DNA of 64,000 nt, from assembly GCA_024138025.1 (NCBI GenBank), contig JAMXBD010000961.1:310001-374000 (forward strand), given 5' to 3'. Positions 24,713-36,047 of the stretch are shown here, in pieces; position 1 is the stretch's first letter; each line of letters starts with the position of its first letter. The notes under the pieces are model-generated. The model was not told the origin of the DNA and did no database searches. It saw only the letters and a list, made by a program, of their open reading frames with translations. This DNA comes from Combretum micranthum. Taxonomy: Eukaryota; Streptophyta; Magnoliopsida; Myrtales; Combretaceae. The position numbers and the translations under genes are program-made.

Positions 24713-26097
24713 ATATTTGTAGAACTTAATTACTGATATCATCCGTTAGATTGATTTGATGATCAATGGTTATGATAAGTCTCTTTCCTAGTAGATTTCA
24801 AAGTAAGATTTCTTGAGGAGTAGGGCTATTAAAGGTTTTCTTGAATATATGAGCCTTGTTGAGAATGACCAATGAGTCCTACTCTAACCATCATGTTATT
24901 TCTTCATTGATCATCTCAATGACACTTAGTCTTGACTTTTTGGGCATTATTATCTTATTTCAAAGAGTCAAATCTAAATAATTATCAAAGTCTAAGAACA
25001 AAATTCATCCTCTACATTGATTAAGCATAAATAGTCTTCATCTAAAACGCTCGGATGATATATTTTTAGCAGCATTCACTAAATCTTTGGACATCAAATA
25101 TATATGTATTTTTTTATACCTTATACGTCATTTATTCTTCTATCGTAAATAAATCTTTTTTTTTTTTTCAAATATCTTGAGCATATAGTGTGGGATTTTA
25201 ATCTATCAATAACTAAATTTATTGTTTTAACCTTGTTAGATTGATAACGATATATAGTGAAAGATTTTACATGATTATTATATGTATAATATATTTATCA
25301 AGTGAGTACTGGAAGTTTCAGACTCCACTTCCTTCTAATCCTTTAAAATTATTCAAATGTCTTCTAGATTATATTAAAATTTATTATAACTAATTATTAA
25401 GGATTATTTTATTGAATGATTTTATTGAAAATTAACGAAAAGATATAACTGCATGCACGCGATTAATAGGCAATATCAAGTTTTATATAAATTGTTGTAA
25501 TTAAATATTCTTTTGGTATACATATAGTGACTTGTTCAGTGAAACAAGTATAATATTTATAGTAATTTTTTTAACAATTTAACAGATATATCTATGATGT
25601 ACAAGCGTAATTATATGTTTTACTTTCTTTTAAGTATTTTAGAACCTTTTTATGCATAACTTTTATCCCTTTATCGTTGGTTAGGTATGAGAACACAGAC
25701 GGGTCCTATGAGTTCTAAGAGTGCGTACCAGCTTATATCCGAAAAAAGAATAAACCATCCTAAGCCAAGGCTTCTATTCCTTTTGTCTGTGGTCTCACTG
25801 ACGAACAAAAGAAGATTTCATTGAACAACAAATGAACATAAACAGAAAAGAACAAGGAAACTCCGAACGCCGAACGTTCACTTGATCTTTATCTAATCTC
25901 TTCTGGGACAGCTGGTTAAGCCACAGCCATTAAGACTTGATGTGATGGCTGACTTCGTCATAAAACACCTAGACTTAACGTTTAATCTCCATGGTTGTTA
26001 AAGTTCTAGGAAACTCCACGGGACCACTGGTCAAATGTTTCCAAAAAACAAAAAAAATTGCATAAATGTTAATTAAAACGAAGACTTAAAGTATGTG
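24713..26097. repeat. Tandem duplication, copy A (empty-site copy)
   Basis: A ~1.39-kb non-coding unit starting GATATTTGTAGAACTTAA and ending GAAGACTTAAAGTATG. It is followed within about 10 bp by a second direct copy beginning at 26107. The two copies appear highly similar with scattered substitutions and short indels. Copy A holds the uninterrupted sequence CACTAAATCTTTGGACATC at about 25057-25077, which is the pre-insertion site of the copia element found in copy B. What the unit itself is could not be determined. Confidence 0.7.
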
Positions 26098-26484
26098 TGA
26101 TAGCAAGGGTATTTGTAGAACTTAACCACCGATATCATCCGTTAGATTGATTTGATGATCAATGGCTATAATAAGTCCCTTTCCTAGTAAATTTCAAAGT
26201 AAGATTTCTTGAGGAGTAGGGCTATTAAAGGTTTTCTTAAATATATGAGCCTTGTTGAGAAAGACCAATGAGTCCTACTTTAAATCCATTATGTTATTTC
26301 TTTCTTGGTCATCTCAATAACACTTAGACTTGACTCTTTGGACATCATTATCTTATCTCAAAGAGTCAAATTTAAATAATTATCAAAGTCTAAGAACAAA
26401 TTTCATCCTCCACGTTGATTAAGCATAAATAGTCTTCATCTAAAACGCTCGGATGATATATTTTTAGCAGCATTCACTAAATCT

Positions 26485-27101
26485 TGTTGTGTATTATATA
26501 TTTCAAAAGGAACAAGTCTCACATTCCTTAGATTTTACTCATTGTCCTTTTTATAAACTTCCTTCTCTTAGTAAGCTTTAAAGAGTTGGTGGAAAGCTGG
26601 GTTCGCGCGCACAAAGCCTAGACCAAGTTAGTGTAAATTATGGATTTGCGCCCCCCCTCTGCGCGTGTAGTCATATGTCTTGGCCGGTTCAAAGGAATAT
26701 TTTATTTTCGTGTATTATTTTTAAATAAAATAATAATAATTAATTAAATCTTATCCGGATAGGTCTTTGAGCATTTAAAATTTTAATTACCAATCGTTGT
26801 TTTTTTCGGGTACTTTCAAACCATTGTATTTTTAATTTTGAAAAGACATTTTTCAACATACCCGTTACAAATACTCTTCGTTTTATATATATTTATCGTT
26901 TTAATATTTTATCTTTACTTTTCCTTTCTTACTCCTTATTCCTCGCTGGGTTCTTCCTTCTTCCTGCTATTCTGTATCCTAGATTTCTAGAGGACTTGTT
27001 GAATCCTGGGGGATACGCCTTCTTAATAATATTGGCGAAATATCCTTAAGGACAGTGCCTAGCACGCCTCAAGTTTTCCCTCTCTTTCTATTTTTCCAAC
27101 A
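26485..27101 (+). repeat. 5' LTR of the copia element
   Basis: 617 bp, TGTTGTG...CCAACA. It carries a TATATATATTTA box near 26885, a C7 run at 26651-26657 and the segment GAAATATCCTTAAG at 27037-27050, which is complementary to the sequence just downstream of the LTR. It differs from the 3' LTR by substitutions and many one- or two-base indels. Confidence 0.9.
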
Positions 27102-27117
27102 ATCTTAAGGATATTTC
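27037..27117 (+). promoter_or_regulatory. Putative self-priming hairpin at the primer-binding position
   Basis: GAAATATCCTTAAG (27037-27050, inside the 5' LTR) is the perfect reverse complement of CTTAAGGATATTTC (27104-27117), which starts two bases after the LTR ends. That is where a primer-binding site belongs, yet it does not begin TGG, as a site paired to a tRNA CCA end would. The stem would be 14 bp with a 53-nt loop. The LTR arm is also present in the 3' LTR. Self-priming by complementarity to the element's own RNA is known for Tf1-type elements; applying it here is inference. Confidence 0.4.
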
Positions 27118-27120
27118 CTT

Positions 27121-27788
27121 ATGGCCTCTGATCCTACCCCTCGCCTACTACCGTCGCTAGTGCACTGTTCATGAAACTGCTTCAAATGGCCCTGTCCCTG
27201 TGTTGCCCACTGTTCCATTTGCCAAGCCATTTCCAGATATATCAAAGATCGAAATTTTCGATGGAGATAACTTTAAAAGATGGCAAGAACGTATATTCTC
27301 TGTTTTGGATATGCACGGTGTTGCGTATGCCTTACAGATACTAAACCAGTTGACACACGTCCAAACAAATGGAACTATGGGTTCATGCGAACAAGGTATG
27401 CCGCCACACTATTATTAGTACCTTATCTAATGAGTTGTTCGATGTCTACTGTTCTTACAAGGATGCAAAAGATATTTGGGAATCTATGGTTGCCAAGTAC
27501 ACGGCTGAAGATGCAGGAAAACAGAAGTTTGTTATTGGAAAGTATTATAGGTGGGAGATGGTTGAGGACAAAGATATCAAAATGCAGATCAATGAGTACC
27601 ACAAGTTGATAGAAGACCTCAAATCAGAAGGCATTAATTTGCAGGAGGAGTTCGTTGCTGGTTTGCTGATCGAGAAAAACCTCAATCATGGAGTGATTAC
27701 AAACAACACTTAAACATAAGCACAAGCAACTTTCCTTGCTGATCTCATCACCCACATCATCATCGAGAACACCAACAGAAAGGAATTC
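27121..27788 (+). pseudogene. copia gag, N-terminal part, frameshifted
   Basis: Begins with ATG at 27121, twenty bases after the 5' LTR. The capsid-type region is readable only by moving between frames: one piece ends at 27418, the next runs 27369-27713, and a third joins the downstream frame at 27789. The pieces contain gag-like features such as FDGDNFKRWQERI near the start and LIEDLKSEGI later. The breaks look like single-base losses (for example near 27330, 27370, 27680 and 27740). Gag would form the particle that packages the element's RNA; this copy cannot make it intact. Confidence 0.7.
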
Positions 27789-29084
27789 ATGGCCGCCAAA
27801 GGAAAGGAGATTGCAAGTAAGGCGAATTTGGTGGATTACAAACCGCACAAGCCATATAAAAGGTATGAAAAGAAACATGATTACAAGCCCAGAGCTAGTA
27901 ATCCCACTTTTAAGAAGCGAGGCAATTGCTTCGTATGTGGCAAACCTGGCCATCATGCACCTCAGTGCAGAAAGAGGATGGGAAGAAATGACAATCCTGC
28001 TAAACCAAAGGCAAATTTGGTTCAAGCAGATGATATTATCGCTGCAGTCATTTCTGTGAACATAGTAACCAGTGTGAAAGAATGGGTCATAGATTCTGGT
28101 GCTACTAGGCACATTTGTGCAAATAAGGATGCATTCGTGACCTATACAAAAGTTGATGAAGGAGAAGAATCTGTGCATCTTGGTGATTCTCGAACTACCC
28201 AAGTTCTTGGGAAAGGAAAGGTTCTTCTCAAACTCACATCTGGAAAAACTTTGGCTCTGAACGAGGTGTTGCATGTTCCCGACATTAGAACCAATCTGAT
28301 TTCAGTGGCATTGTTGGGAAAAGTGGGAGTGAAAGTGTCATTTGAGTCTGACAAAGTTGTAATGACAAAAAATAATGTTTTAGTTGGCAAGGGCTATTGT
28401 AGTCATGGTTTATTTGTACTCAATGTTTCTGAAGTTATGAATAAAAATGTTTCTTCTTCTGCTTACTTGATTGATTCTTGTGATTTATGGCATGGTAGAT
28501 TAGGACATGTTAGTTTACCTTATATCAAGAAAATGCAATCCGTTGGATTAATTTCTAATATTAATTCTTTAAGTATGAGTAAATGTGAAATTTGTGCTGA
28601 ATCTAAACAAGCTAAGAAAACATGTGCATCTGTCTTTAGAGAATCTGAATTACTAAGTTTAATTCACACTGATCTAGGTGATTTAAAGCAAACTATGACT
28701 AGAGGAGGTAAAAGATATTATGTAACTTTTATAGATGATTTTTCTAGATATACTAAAGTCTACTTGCTTAGAAATAAAGATGAGGCATTTGACATGTTTT
28801 TAATATACAAAGCAGAAGTAGAGAATCAATTAAACAAGAAAATTAAAAGAATTAGATCAGACAGAGGTGGTGAGTATATTTTACTAAATGAATATTGTGA
28901 AAAAGAAGGAATAATTCATGAAATAACTCCACCTTATTCTCCAGAATCTAATGGAGTAGCCGAAAGGAAAAATAGGACATTAAAAGAAATGATGAATTGT
29001 ATGCTTGTAAGTTCTAATGCACCTGAAAATCTTTGGGGTGAAGCTATATTAACTGCATGTCACTTACAAATAGATACCTTATAA
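27789..29084 (+). pseudogene. copia gag zinc knuckle, protease and integrase
   Basis: An uninterrupted 431-codon frame. Residues 47-60 are a CX2CX4HX4C zinc knuckle (CFVCGKPGHHAPQC), the RNA-binding end of gag. Residues 102-105 (DSGA) are the aspartic protease active site. Integrase follows with an HX4H...CX2C zinc finger (H235, H240, C266, C269) and a catalytic core with D295, D358 (SDRGGEY) and the Glu of AERKN near 392. The ATG at 27789 is internal to the polyprotein, not a true start. The frame is lost at 29085 through two apparent single-base losses in A-rich sequence. Confidence 0.85.
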
Positions 29085-29594
29085 GAAAACAGGGAAAACA
29101 CCTTATGAACTTTGGAAAGGTTATTCTCCTAATTTGAAATATTTGAAAGTGTGGGGGTGTCTTGCTAAAGTTATGCTTCCTGATCCTAAGAAAAGAAAAT
29201 TAGGTTCTAAAACTTCAGATTGTATGTTTATTGGTTATGCTGAACATAGTATAGCATATAGATTTCTTGTATTAAAAAGTGATGTGTTAGATTGCAATAC
29301 AATTGTTGAGACAAAAAATGCAGAGTTTTTTGAACATGTGTTTCCTTTAAAATAAAAAATTATTCCTAATACATCATCTTCTGAAAATGTCTCTAGAAAT
29401 ATTTTTGAAAATGATGATTTAAGAAGAAGTAAGAGACAAAGAAAGAAAATTCTTTTGGAAATGATTTTTATACTTATCTTGTTGAAAATGATCCATTAAC
29501 CTTCTCGGATGCAATTTCCTCGTGTGATGCACCTTTTTGGAAAGAAGCTATTAAAGTTGAAATTGATTCTATTTTACAAAATAAAACATGGGAA
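29085..29594 (+). pseudogene. copia integrase C-terminus and linker, broken
   Basis: The frame continues at 29134-29355 with the typical post-integrase segment (LKVWGCLAKV, KTSDCMFIGY). It then meets a stop at 29355 and further shifts before the reverse transcriptase frame becomes readable. Acidic and Lys/Arg-rich linker residues can be seen in other frames between 29360 and 29590. Confidence 0.7.
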
Positions 29595-31016
29595 TTGGTA
29601 GATTTACCTCCTGGAGCTAAACCTATTGGTTGTAAATGGATCTTTAAAAGGAAATTAAATCCTGATGGTTCAGTTGATAAGTTTAAAGCTAGATTAGTTG
29701 CTAAAGGATTTACTCAAAAGCAAAATATTGATTATTTTGACACTTTTGCTCCTGTAACTAGAATTTCTTCTATTCGAGTTTTGATTGCCTTGGCTTCAAT
29801 ATATAAACTTGTTATTCATCAAATGGATGTAAAAACAGCCTTTCTAAATGGCGATTTAGAGGAAGAAATTTATATGGTACAACCTGAAGGTTGTGTTGTT
29901 CCAGGACAAGAAAATAAAGTTTGTAAACTTCTTAAATCATTGTATGGTTTAAAACAAGCTCCTAAACAATGGCATGAAAAATTTGATCAAGTTTTATTAA
30001 ATGATGGATTCTCTACTGTTGAAGTTGATAAATGTGTTTACATAAAACTTATTAATAATGATTGTGTTATCATATGCCTATATGTAGATGATATGCTTAT
30101 ATTCGGTACCAGTCTTGATATAGTGCATAAAACTAAATCTTTTCTTGCTTCCAAATTTGATATGAAAGATATGGGTGAAGCAAGTGTTATTTTGGGTGTT
30201 AAAATCATAAGGAAGAATGATAGTATTATGTTATCACAAGAACATTATGTTGAGAAACTTCTTAAGAAGTTTGGACACTTTGATGTCAATCCTGTGAGTA
30301 CCCCTTATGATGCTAATACTCAGTTAAAGAAAAATAGAGGTGATATCGTTGCTCAATCTGAGTATGCACAAATAATTGGAAGTCTGATGCATTTAATGAA
30401 TTTCTCAAGACCTGACATAGCATATGCTGTGTGTAGATTGAGCAGGTATACACATAATCCCGGTTATGATCATTGGACTGCATTGGTCAGACTGATGAAA
30501 TATCTCAGAGGTACTATGAACTATGGTATTCTATATAGTGGATTTCCCGCTGTATTAGAAGGATACAGTGATGCCAACTGGATATCTGATTCAGATGAGA
30601 CAAAATCCACTAGTGGTTATATATTCACCCTTGGAGGTGGTGCAATTTCATGGAAATCAGCCAAACAGACTATCATAGCTAAGTCTACTATGGAGTCAGA
30701 GTTTATTGCTCTGGAATTGGCTGGTAATGAGGCTGAGTGGTTAAGAAACTTCTTAGCAAATATTCCATTAGGTTTAAAACCTACACCATCTGTGTCTATG
30801 CACTGTGATTGTCAAGCGGCAATATCTATTGCCAAGAATAAGACCTTCAATGGAAAGAATAGACATATTCGTTTGAGACATGAAGTAGTGAAGCAGCTGC
30901 TGAAAGATGGAATTATATCAATAGATTATGTGAAGTCAGAAGTGAACTTGGCCGATCCTCTGACTAAACCTTTGGGGAGAAAATTAATAAATGAAACATC
31001 GAGGGTATGGGACTAA
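29595..31016 (+). pseudogene. copia reverse transcriptase and RNase H
   Basis: An intact 473-codon frame covering essentially all of RT and RNase H. RT motifs include KWIFKRK (14-20), [10 protein letters not shown] (77-86), SLYGLKQAP and the catalytic YVDD at 163-166. RNase H shows the first Asp in YSDANW (D326) and the Glu in STMESEF (E368), and ends with the conserved ADPLTKPL. It would copy the element RNA into DNA and degrade the template. The ATG at 29595 is internal. Intactness over 1.4 kb contrasts with the broken gag, so RT itself shows no decay. Confidence 0.9.
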
Positions 31017-31598
31017 AGCCATGTTGAATTATCAACAATGATGGTAACCCAACCTATGTGATTGGAGATCCCATGAAATAGGTTCATATGGGTAATAACA
31101 AGTCGTTGCTTGATCTGTGTAACACTAATAAATGATGTCCCTCCTATGATGTGCATAGTGCTAAACTGCAAAGAATGGGAGGTTGTAAAGCTCTTAATCA
31201 AATACCATATCCTTTTAAAGGTAGTGTATTCTGCAGTATACGCTTGATGGAATGACCTATATGAGTGTGAAGTGAGGCCGCTTCTATGAGATTGTGGCAA
31301 AATCTCTAAAGCACTCATGAATTACCAGGCACGCGCATGGCCTATTAGCGCAAAACCGCGATGAATAGCAGAAAAATGTGGAGTATGATGTGATTAATGA
31401 GAATTTTGGCTTACTATAAAAATTCTTGGTTCATAGAAGCCTTAAGCTTCACCATTTATTTTGTAAGTTATATCTCATTTTTCTAGGTCTGGTTCATAGT
31501 CTTAAGGACACCAGATTCGAGGCATGATACTCATTTGAGAAAACCCAGCATTTCTTTTTATCTCTTTGTCTTTTATCCTTTTGAAATATGTGGGGGAT
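31017..31598 (+). other. copia 3' untranslated internal region and polypurine tract
   Basis: 580 bp between the pol stop and the 3' LTR with no supported frame. It ends in the purine-rich TGGGGGAT (31591-31598), the position of the plus-strand primer. Confidence 0.7.
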
Positions 31599-32238
31599 TG
31601 TTGTGTATTATATATTTCAAAAGGAACAAGTCCCACATTCCTTAGATTTTACTCATTGTCCTTGTTTATAAACCTCCTTCTCTTAGTGGGCTTGTAAAGA
31701 GTTGGTGGAAAGGCATGGGCTCGCGCGCACAAAGCTAGACCAAGTATAAATTCGTCGATTTGCCCCCCCCCCCCCCCCCCCCCCCCGGCGTGTAGTCATA
31801 TGTCTTGCCCGGTTCAAAGGAATATTTTATTTTCGTGTATATTATTTTTTAAATAAAATAATAATAATAATTAATTAAATCTTATCCGGATACAGGTCTT
31901 TTGAGCATTTAAAATTTTAATTACCAATCGTTGTATTTTCGGGTACTTTCAAACCGTTGTATTTTTAATTTTGAAAAGACATTTTTCAACATACCCGTTA
32001 CAAATACCTCTTCGTTTTATATATATTTATCGTTTTAATTTTTATACTTTACTTTTTCCTGTCTTACCCTTATTCCTCGCTGGGTTCTTTCTTCTTTCCT
32101 GCTATTCCTGTATCCTAATTTCTAGAGACTTGTTGAATCCTGGGGATACGCCGTTCTTAATAATATTGGCGAAATATCCTTAAGGACAGTGCCTAGCACG
32201 CCTCAACTTTTCCCTCCTCGTTTCTAATTTTTCCAACA
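31599..32238 (+). repeat. 3' LTR of the copia element, with a C24 tract
   Basis: 640 bp with the same ends as the 5' LTR. The C run that is C7 in the 5' LTR is C24 here (31763-31786). Other differences are scattered substitutions and one-base indels. Confidence 0.9.
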
Positions 32239-33243
32239 AATCTTTGGACATCAAATATATATGTATTTTTTTTTTATACCTTATACGTTATTTATTCTTC
32301 TATCGTAAATAAATCTTTTTTTTTTTTCAAATATCTTGAGCATACAGTGTGGGATTTTAATCTATCAATAACTAAATCTATTGTTTTAACCTTGTTAGAC
32401 TGATAACGATATGTAATGCAAGATTTTACATAATTATTATATGTATAATATATATTTATTAAGTGAGTACTAGAAGTTTCAGACTCCACTTCCTTCTAAT
32501 CTTTTAAAATTATTTAAATGTCTTTTAAATTATATTAACTATTAAGGATTATTTTATTGAATGATTTTATTGAAAATTAACGAAAAGATATAGTTGCATG
32601 CACACGATTAATAGGCAATATCAAGTTTTATATAAATTGTTGTAATTAAATATTATTTTGGTATACATATAGTGACTTGTTTAATGAAACAAGTATAATA
32701 TTTATAGTAATTTTTTTAACAATTTAACAGATATATCTATGATGTACAAGCGTAATTATATGTTTTACTTTCTTTTAAGTATTTTAGAACCTTTTTATGC
32801 ATAACTTTTATCCCTATATCGTTGGTTAGGTATGAGAACACAGATGGGTCCTATGAGTTCTAAGAGTGCGTACCAGCTTATGTCCGAAAAAAGAATGGAC
32901 CATCCTAAGCCAAGGCTTCCATTCCTTTTGTCCGTGGTCTCACTAACAAACAAAAGAAGATTCCATTGAACAACAAGTGAACATAAATAGAAAAGAACAA
33001 GGAAACTCCGAACGCCGAACGTTCACTTGATCTTTATCTAATCTCTTCTGGGACAGCTGGTTAAGCCACAGCCATTAAGACTTGATGTGATGGCTGACTT
33101 CGCCATAAAACACCTAGACTTAACGTTTAATCTCCATGGTTGTTAAAGTTCTAGGAAACTCCACGTGCCCAGTGGTCAAATGTTTCCAAAAAAAACAAAA
33201 AAAAAATTGCATAAATGTTAATTAAAACGAAGACTTAAAGTAT

Positions 33244-34580
33244 GCGTCTTAAGGGCCATTAAACCAAGTCAACGATCAAACCACGGTCAATTATTTTTGC
33301 TGGCAAACGCACTTTTACATATTCAACCTCCCAAATTAAAAGAAGGACGGTTAGACTCTGTCAAAAAATTCCCATTTATAACATCCATTTTCCTTGTCAA
33401 CCAAGAACTCTTTAGATAAGACCAATATGAACTCTTGGATGCGTCTAATTGGATTGTTTGATTTTTATTTATATTTTATTTGTATCTAATCTGTATCTAT
33501 ATTTTATCTATATCCAATCAGTTTATGAGTAAAAATATCTTTTTTTCATCTGTATATATTTCTTGATAAACACCTCTTTAAAAATAATAAAAATAAAATA
33601 TCAAAATGACCAGAATAGATGAAACAATAGTTTAATTTTTATCAATTCCAATCTATACGATTTTTTTTTCTTTAAATGATCCACTCACCACATTACAAAA
33701 TCTACTGCAAAAAATAATAAGCTCGGTTGACAGCTAAATCAAATCTTAGATTTTCGTCTCTTAAGTTAATTCAAAGTATCGATTAAAAAAATTCAATCTT
33801 TACTTTTAGACTTTTGCACTTTTAAGAAATTGAATTTTTCATGATTTAAGGTATACTTTAACCCAAATTTGAAACAAATTTGTTGACTTTTCTTTGTCTA
33901 ATGAATTCATCAAGCTTAGTATCTACAAATTCAAGTTGACTTAATATAAACTACTCTATTACAATCAATAATTGAATTTGAGAAAATTATTTTAGGAGCT
34001 CGAGTATCTTGCTAATCTTATTTGATTTTTTTAATCCATGAAAATGTATGCTAAGATATTTGTAAAGATTTAACCGATCATTTTTTTTAATTGGGAAGTT
34101 GGAGTTGTATGACCCTATGATGTAAACGGAAGAAAAATTATCATTATTATATCAACATTATGTATATAGATTTGCATCATTGAATAGTGCTTTTGATAAG
34201 TTTTAGTCATGGGACAAATTGTAATGAGTCAAATAGTTATCATGATTACTTTATGGTAGAGAACTTAAATGCCATTGCTTCCCTGTGAGGTCAAAATTTC
34301 ATTATCAACATTTGCACCTCATATATATATATATATATTATTACATAAATATCTGTTTTACATATAAAATTAATTTATCTAAAGAAGATTGGTACATAGA
34401 TATACACGCACACACCAAATGTTAAGAATATCTAATATGTGCTAGTGGGAATGCATCAATTTCCTGTTTCTCCCGTTTCTTGAAAAAATACATTAAAACT
34501 TTTAAAGTCACTCTTAATTTCTTGTTAACTAAAAGAAAAGGGAAAAAAAATGAAAGATATGGGCATGGGAATTAGGAAAG

Positions 34581-34615
<35 letters not shown>

Positions 34616-35290
34616 AAAAGTGGAGATAATAAAAGTGTGATTTTAAGATTTAAGTCTAATGATCACTTGAATTTGGCTTTTTAAATTAAAGTGACACTAC
34701 TCTAAGAATGAAGCATTTGTATCTTGGGATAATCAAATGATTGCTAGTAACATTTTTCTTAAGGAGGCTCGTGCATATTAATGATTTGACTTTTTAGATT
34801 AAAATGACACTCTAAGAATAAAGCATGTGTATCTTGGCATGATCACATGATTGCTAGTAACATTTTCTTATGTGCAAATTACAAACAGACTTTTGTTTGG
34901 TCTGTGTCCATGAAGAGCTCACGAAGAGGTCAATTACTAACAAAGCTCATCTCAATTGTCAAACATTAATGTAATTTGACGTATGACATCAATGGTCAAA
35001 TTCTATAAATAGTTCAACTCTCTCATCATTTGAATCATTTAAGACATGACATCATAATGCCGACTCGTTATTGACACTTGATAGTTCTTTCACCAGTCAA
35101 TCATGTGTTTGAACCTCTTAAAATTGCCTATTCCTCTTCCTTATCTCTCTCTTTCGGGCATCTAGACTATTATTTGAAGTCATTTCTCTTTAGATCACAT
35201 GTAGTTCAATGAATATGTTGTACATGCATAATCACAATGATCAAATTCATACATCTAAGGAAGGAAATAAACACGAATTATTAAAATTTA
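33244..35290. other. Intergenic DNA, no gene recognised
   Basis: Holds one copy of the dispersed AT-rich repeat (about 33430-33600), TA runs at about 34321-34340 and 34583-34612, and a ~115-bp imperfect tandem duplication (about 34665-34870). No coding domain was seen. Confidence 0.5.
34665..34870. repeat. Imperfect tandem duplication of about 115 bp
   Basis: The words ATTAAAGTGACACT / ATTAAAATGACACT, CTAAGAATGAAGCAT / CTAAGAATAAAGCAT and ATGATTGCTAGTAACATTTT occur twice in the same order, the second time from about 34780. Confidence 0.7.
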
Positions 35291-35298
35291 GACTAAAC

Positions 35299-36039
35299 TA
35301 GATGTTGTCACATGGTGGTTCGGATCGAGAAATAGAATTGAAGCCATGGAAGTTGATTCGATTCCTCTAGAACAGGAAACTATGAAATTTAAAATAAAAA
35401 AAATTAAATATCTTACTTAATTTAAGTAAGAAAAAATGCAAAATAAACATTAAACTTAACAATAATTGTTTATATTTCATTAGTTAAAAGAAATTTTACG
35501 GTTATGCATTTATTAGTATACCATCAATTGTTCTTTTATAGTTGTCATATTAATAATGTAGCACTATAAGATATTCAAGATACAAATAAGTCATACAAAC
35601 ACAAATACATGTCTCACATTATTAAGAAAGAAAAGTCTTTTTTGGTTAGAAGTCTATATAAACTCAACAATATATGATTTCAAATGCATTTATTAATTAT
35701 GTTGTTAATAACAACACATAAAATGTCATGAATAAAAAATATTTTTTTACTATTCATGTGAAAAATTGTTTAAATATTTGTTTTTCAATAACAATGTTTT
35801 TATAAATTTCTAATTTTTTTTTTTTTTTTTTTACCTTTGAGGTATGGAACCTTGGGAACCACTTGTTCTACTAGTTCTTCAGCTAGTTCTTGAAGCAACA
35901 GTTTCGAAGCTGCCAGGTCAAGTGGTTTTAGGAGTGAAACCATAAGGACCTACCATCCACAGGTCAATTTCTGGTTCAGGAACCGCCGATGATGAGTTGG
36001 GTATGTTATTAGTTTGAAACTGACCCGTGATTATGTCTA
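35299..36039. mobile_element. hAT-like short element, TAGACAT family, copy 3
   Basis: Begins TAGATGTTGTCAC and ends GTGATTATGTCTA, an inverted pair. The flanking octamers are GACTAAAC (35291-35298) and GACTAAGC (36040-36047), 7 of 8. The AT-rich core (about 35560-35770) resembles that of 7620-8262, and subterminal GGTTC/GAACC words are present. No coding capacity; a poly-T run lies at about 35814-35831. Confidence 0.7.
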
Positions 36040-36047
36040 GACTAAGC

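Larger units (their letters stand above)
26485..32238 (+). mobile_element. Ty1/copia LTR retrotransposon, full-length but frame-broken
   Basis: Two LTRs (26485-27101 and 31599-32238) with TG...CA ends (TGTTGTGTATT ... TTCCAACA) enclose gag and pol in the copia order: gag with zinc knuckle, protease, integrase, reverse transcriptase, RNase H. A perfect 5-bp target duplication AATCT lies at 26480-26484 and 32239-32243, and copy A of the surrounding repeat shows the unoccupied site. A polypurine run TGGGGGAT (31591-31598) precedes the 3' LTR. The usual tRNA primer site is absent. The coding part is broken by short indels, mostly in the gag half and around 29085-29594. Copia order and domains are clear; the lineage within copia was not assigned. 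Confidence 0.95.
26107..33243. repeat. Tandem duplication, copy B, split by the copia element
   Basis: Copy B consists of 26107-26484 and 32244-33243. Together they reproduce copy A apart from the inserted element and its 5-bp duplication. The right part matches copy A nearly base for base (TTTGGACATCAAATATATAT through GAAGACTTAAAGTATG). No coding content. Confidence 0.7.

Noticed and set aside
27624..28274. 216-codon minus-strand frame
   Set aside because: It is the antisense of the copia gag/protease region, which has clear motifs on the plus strand.
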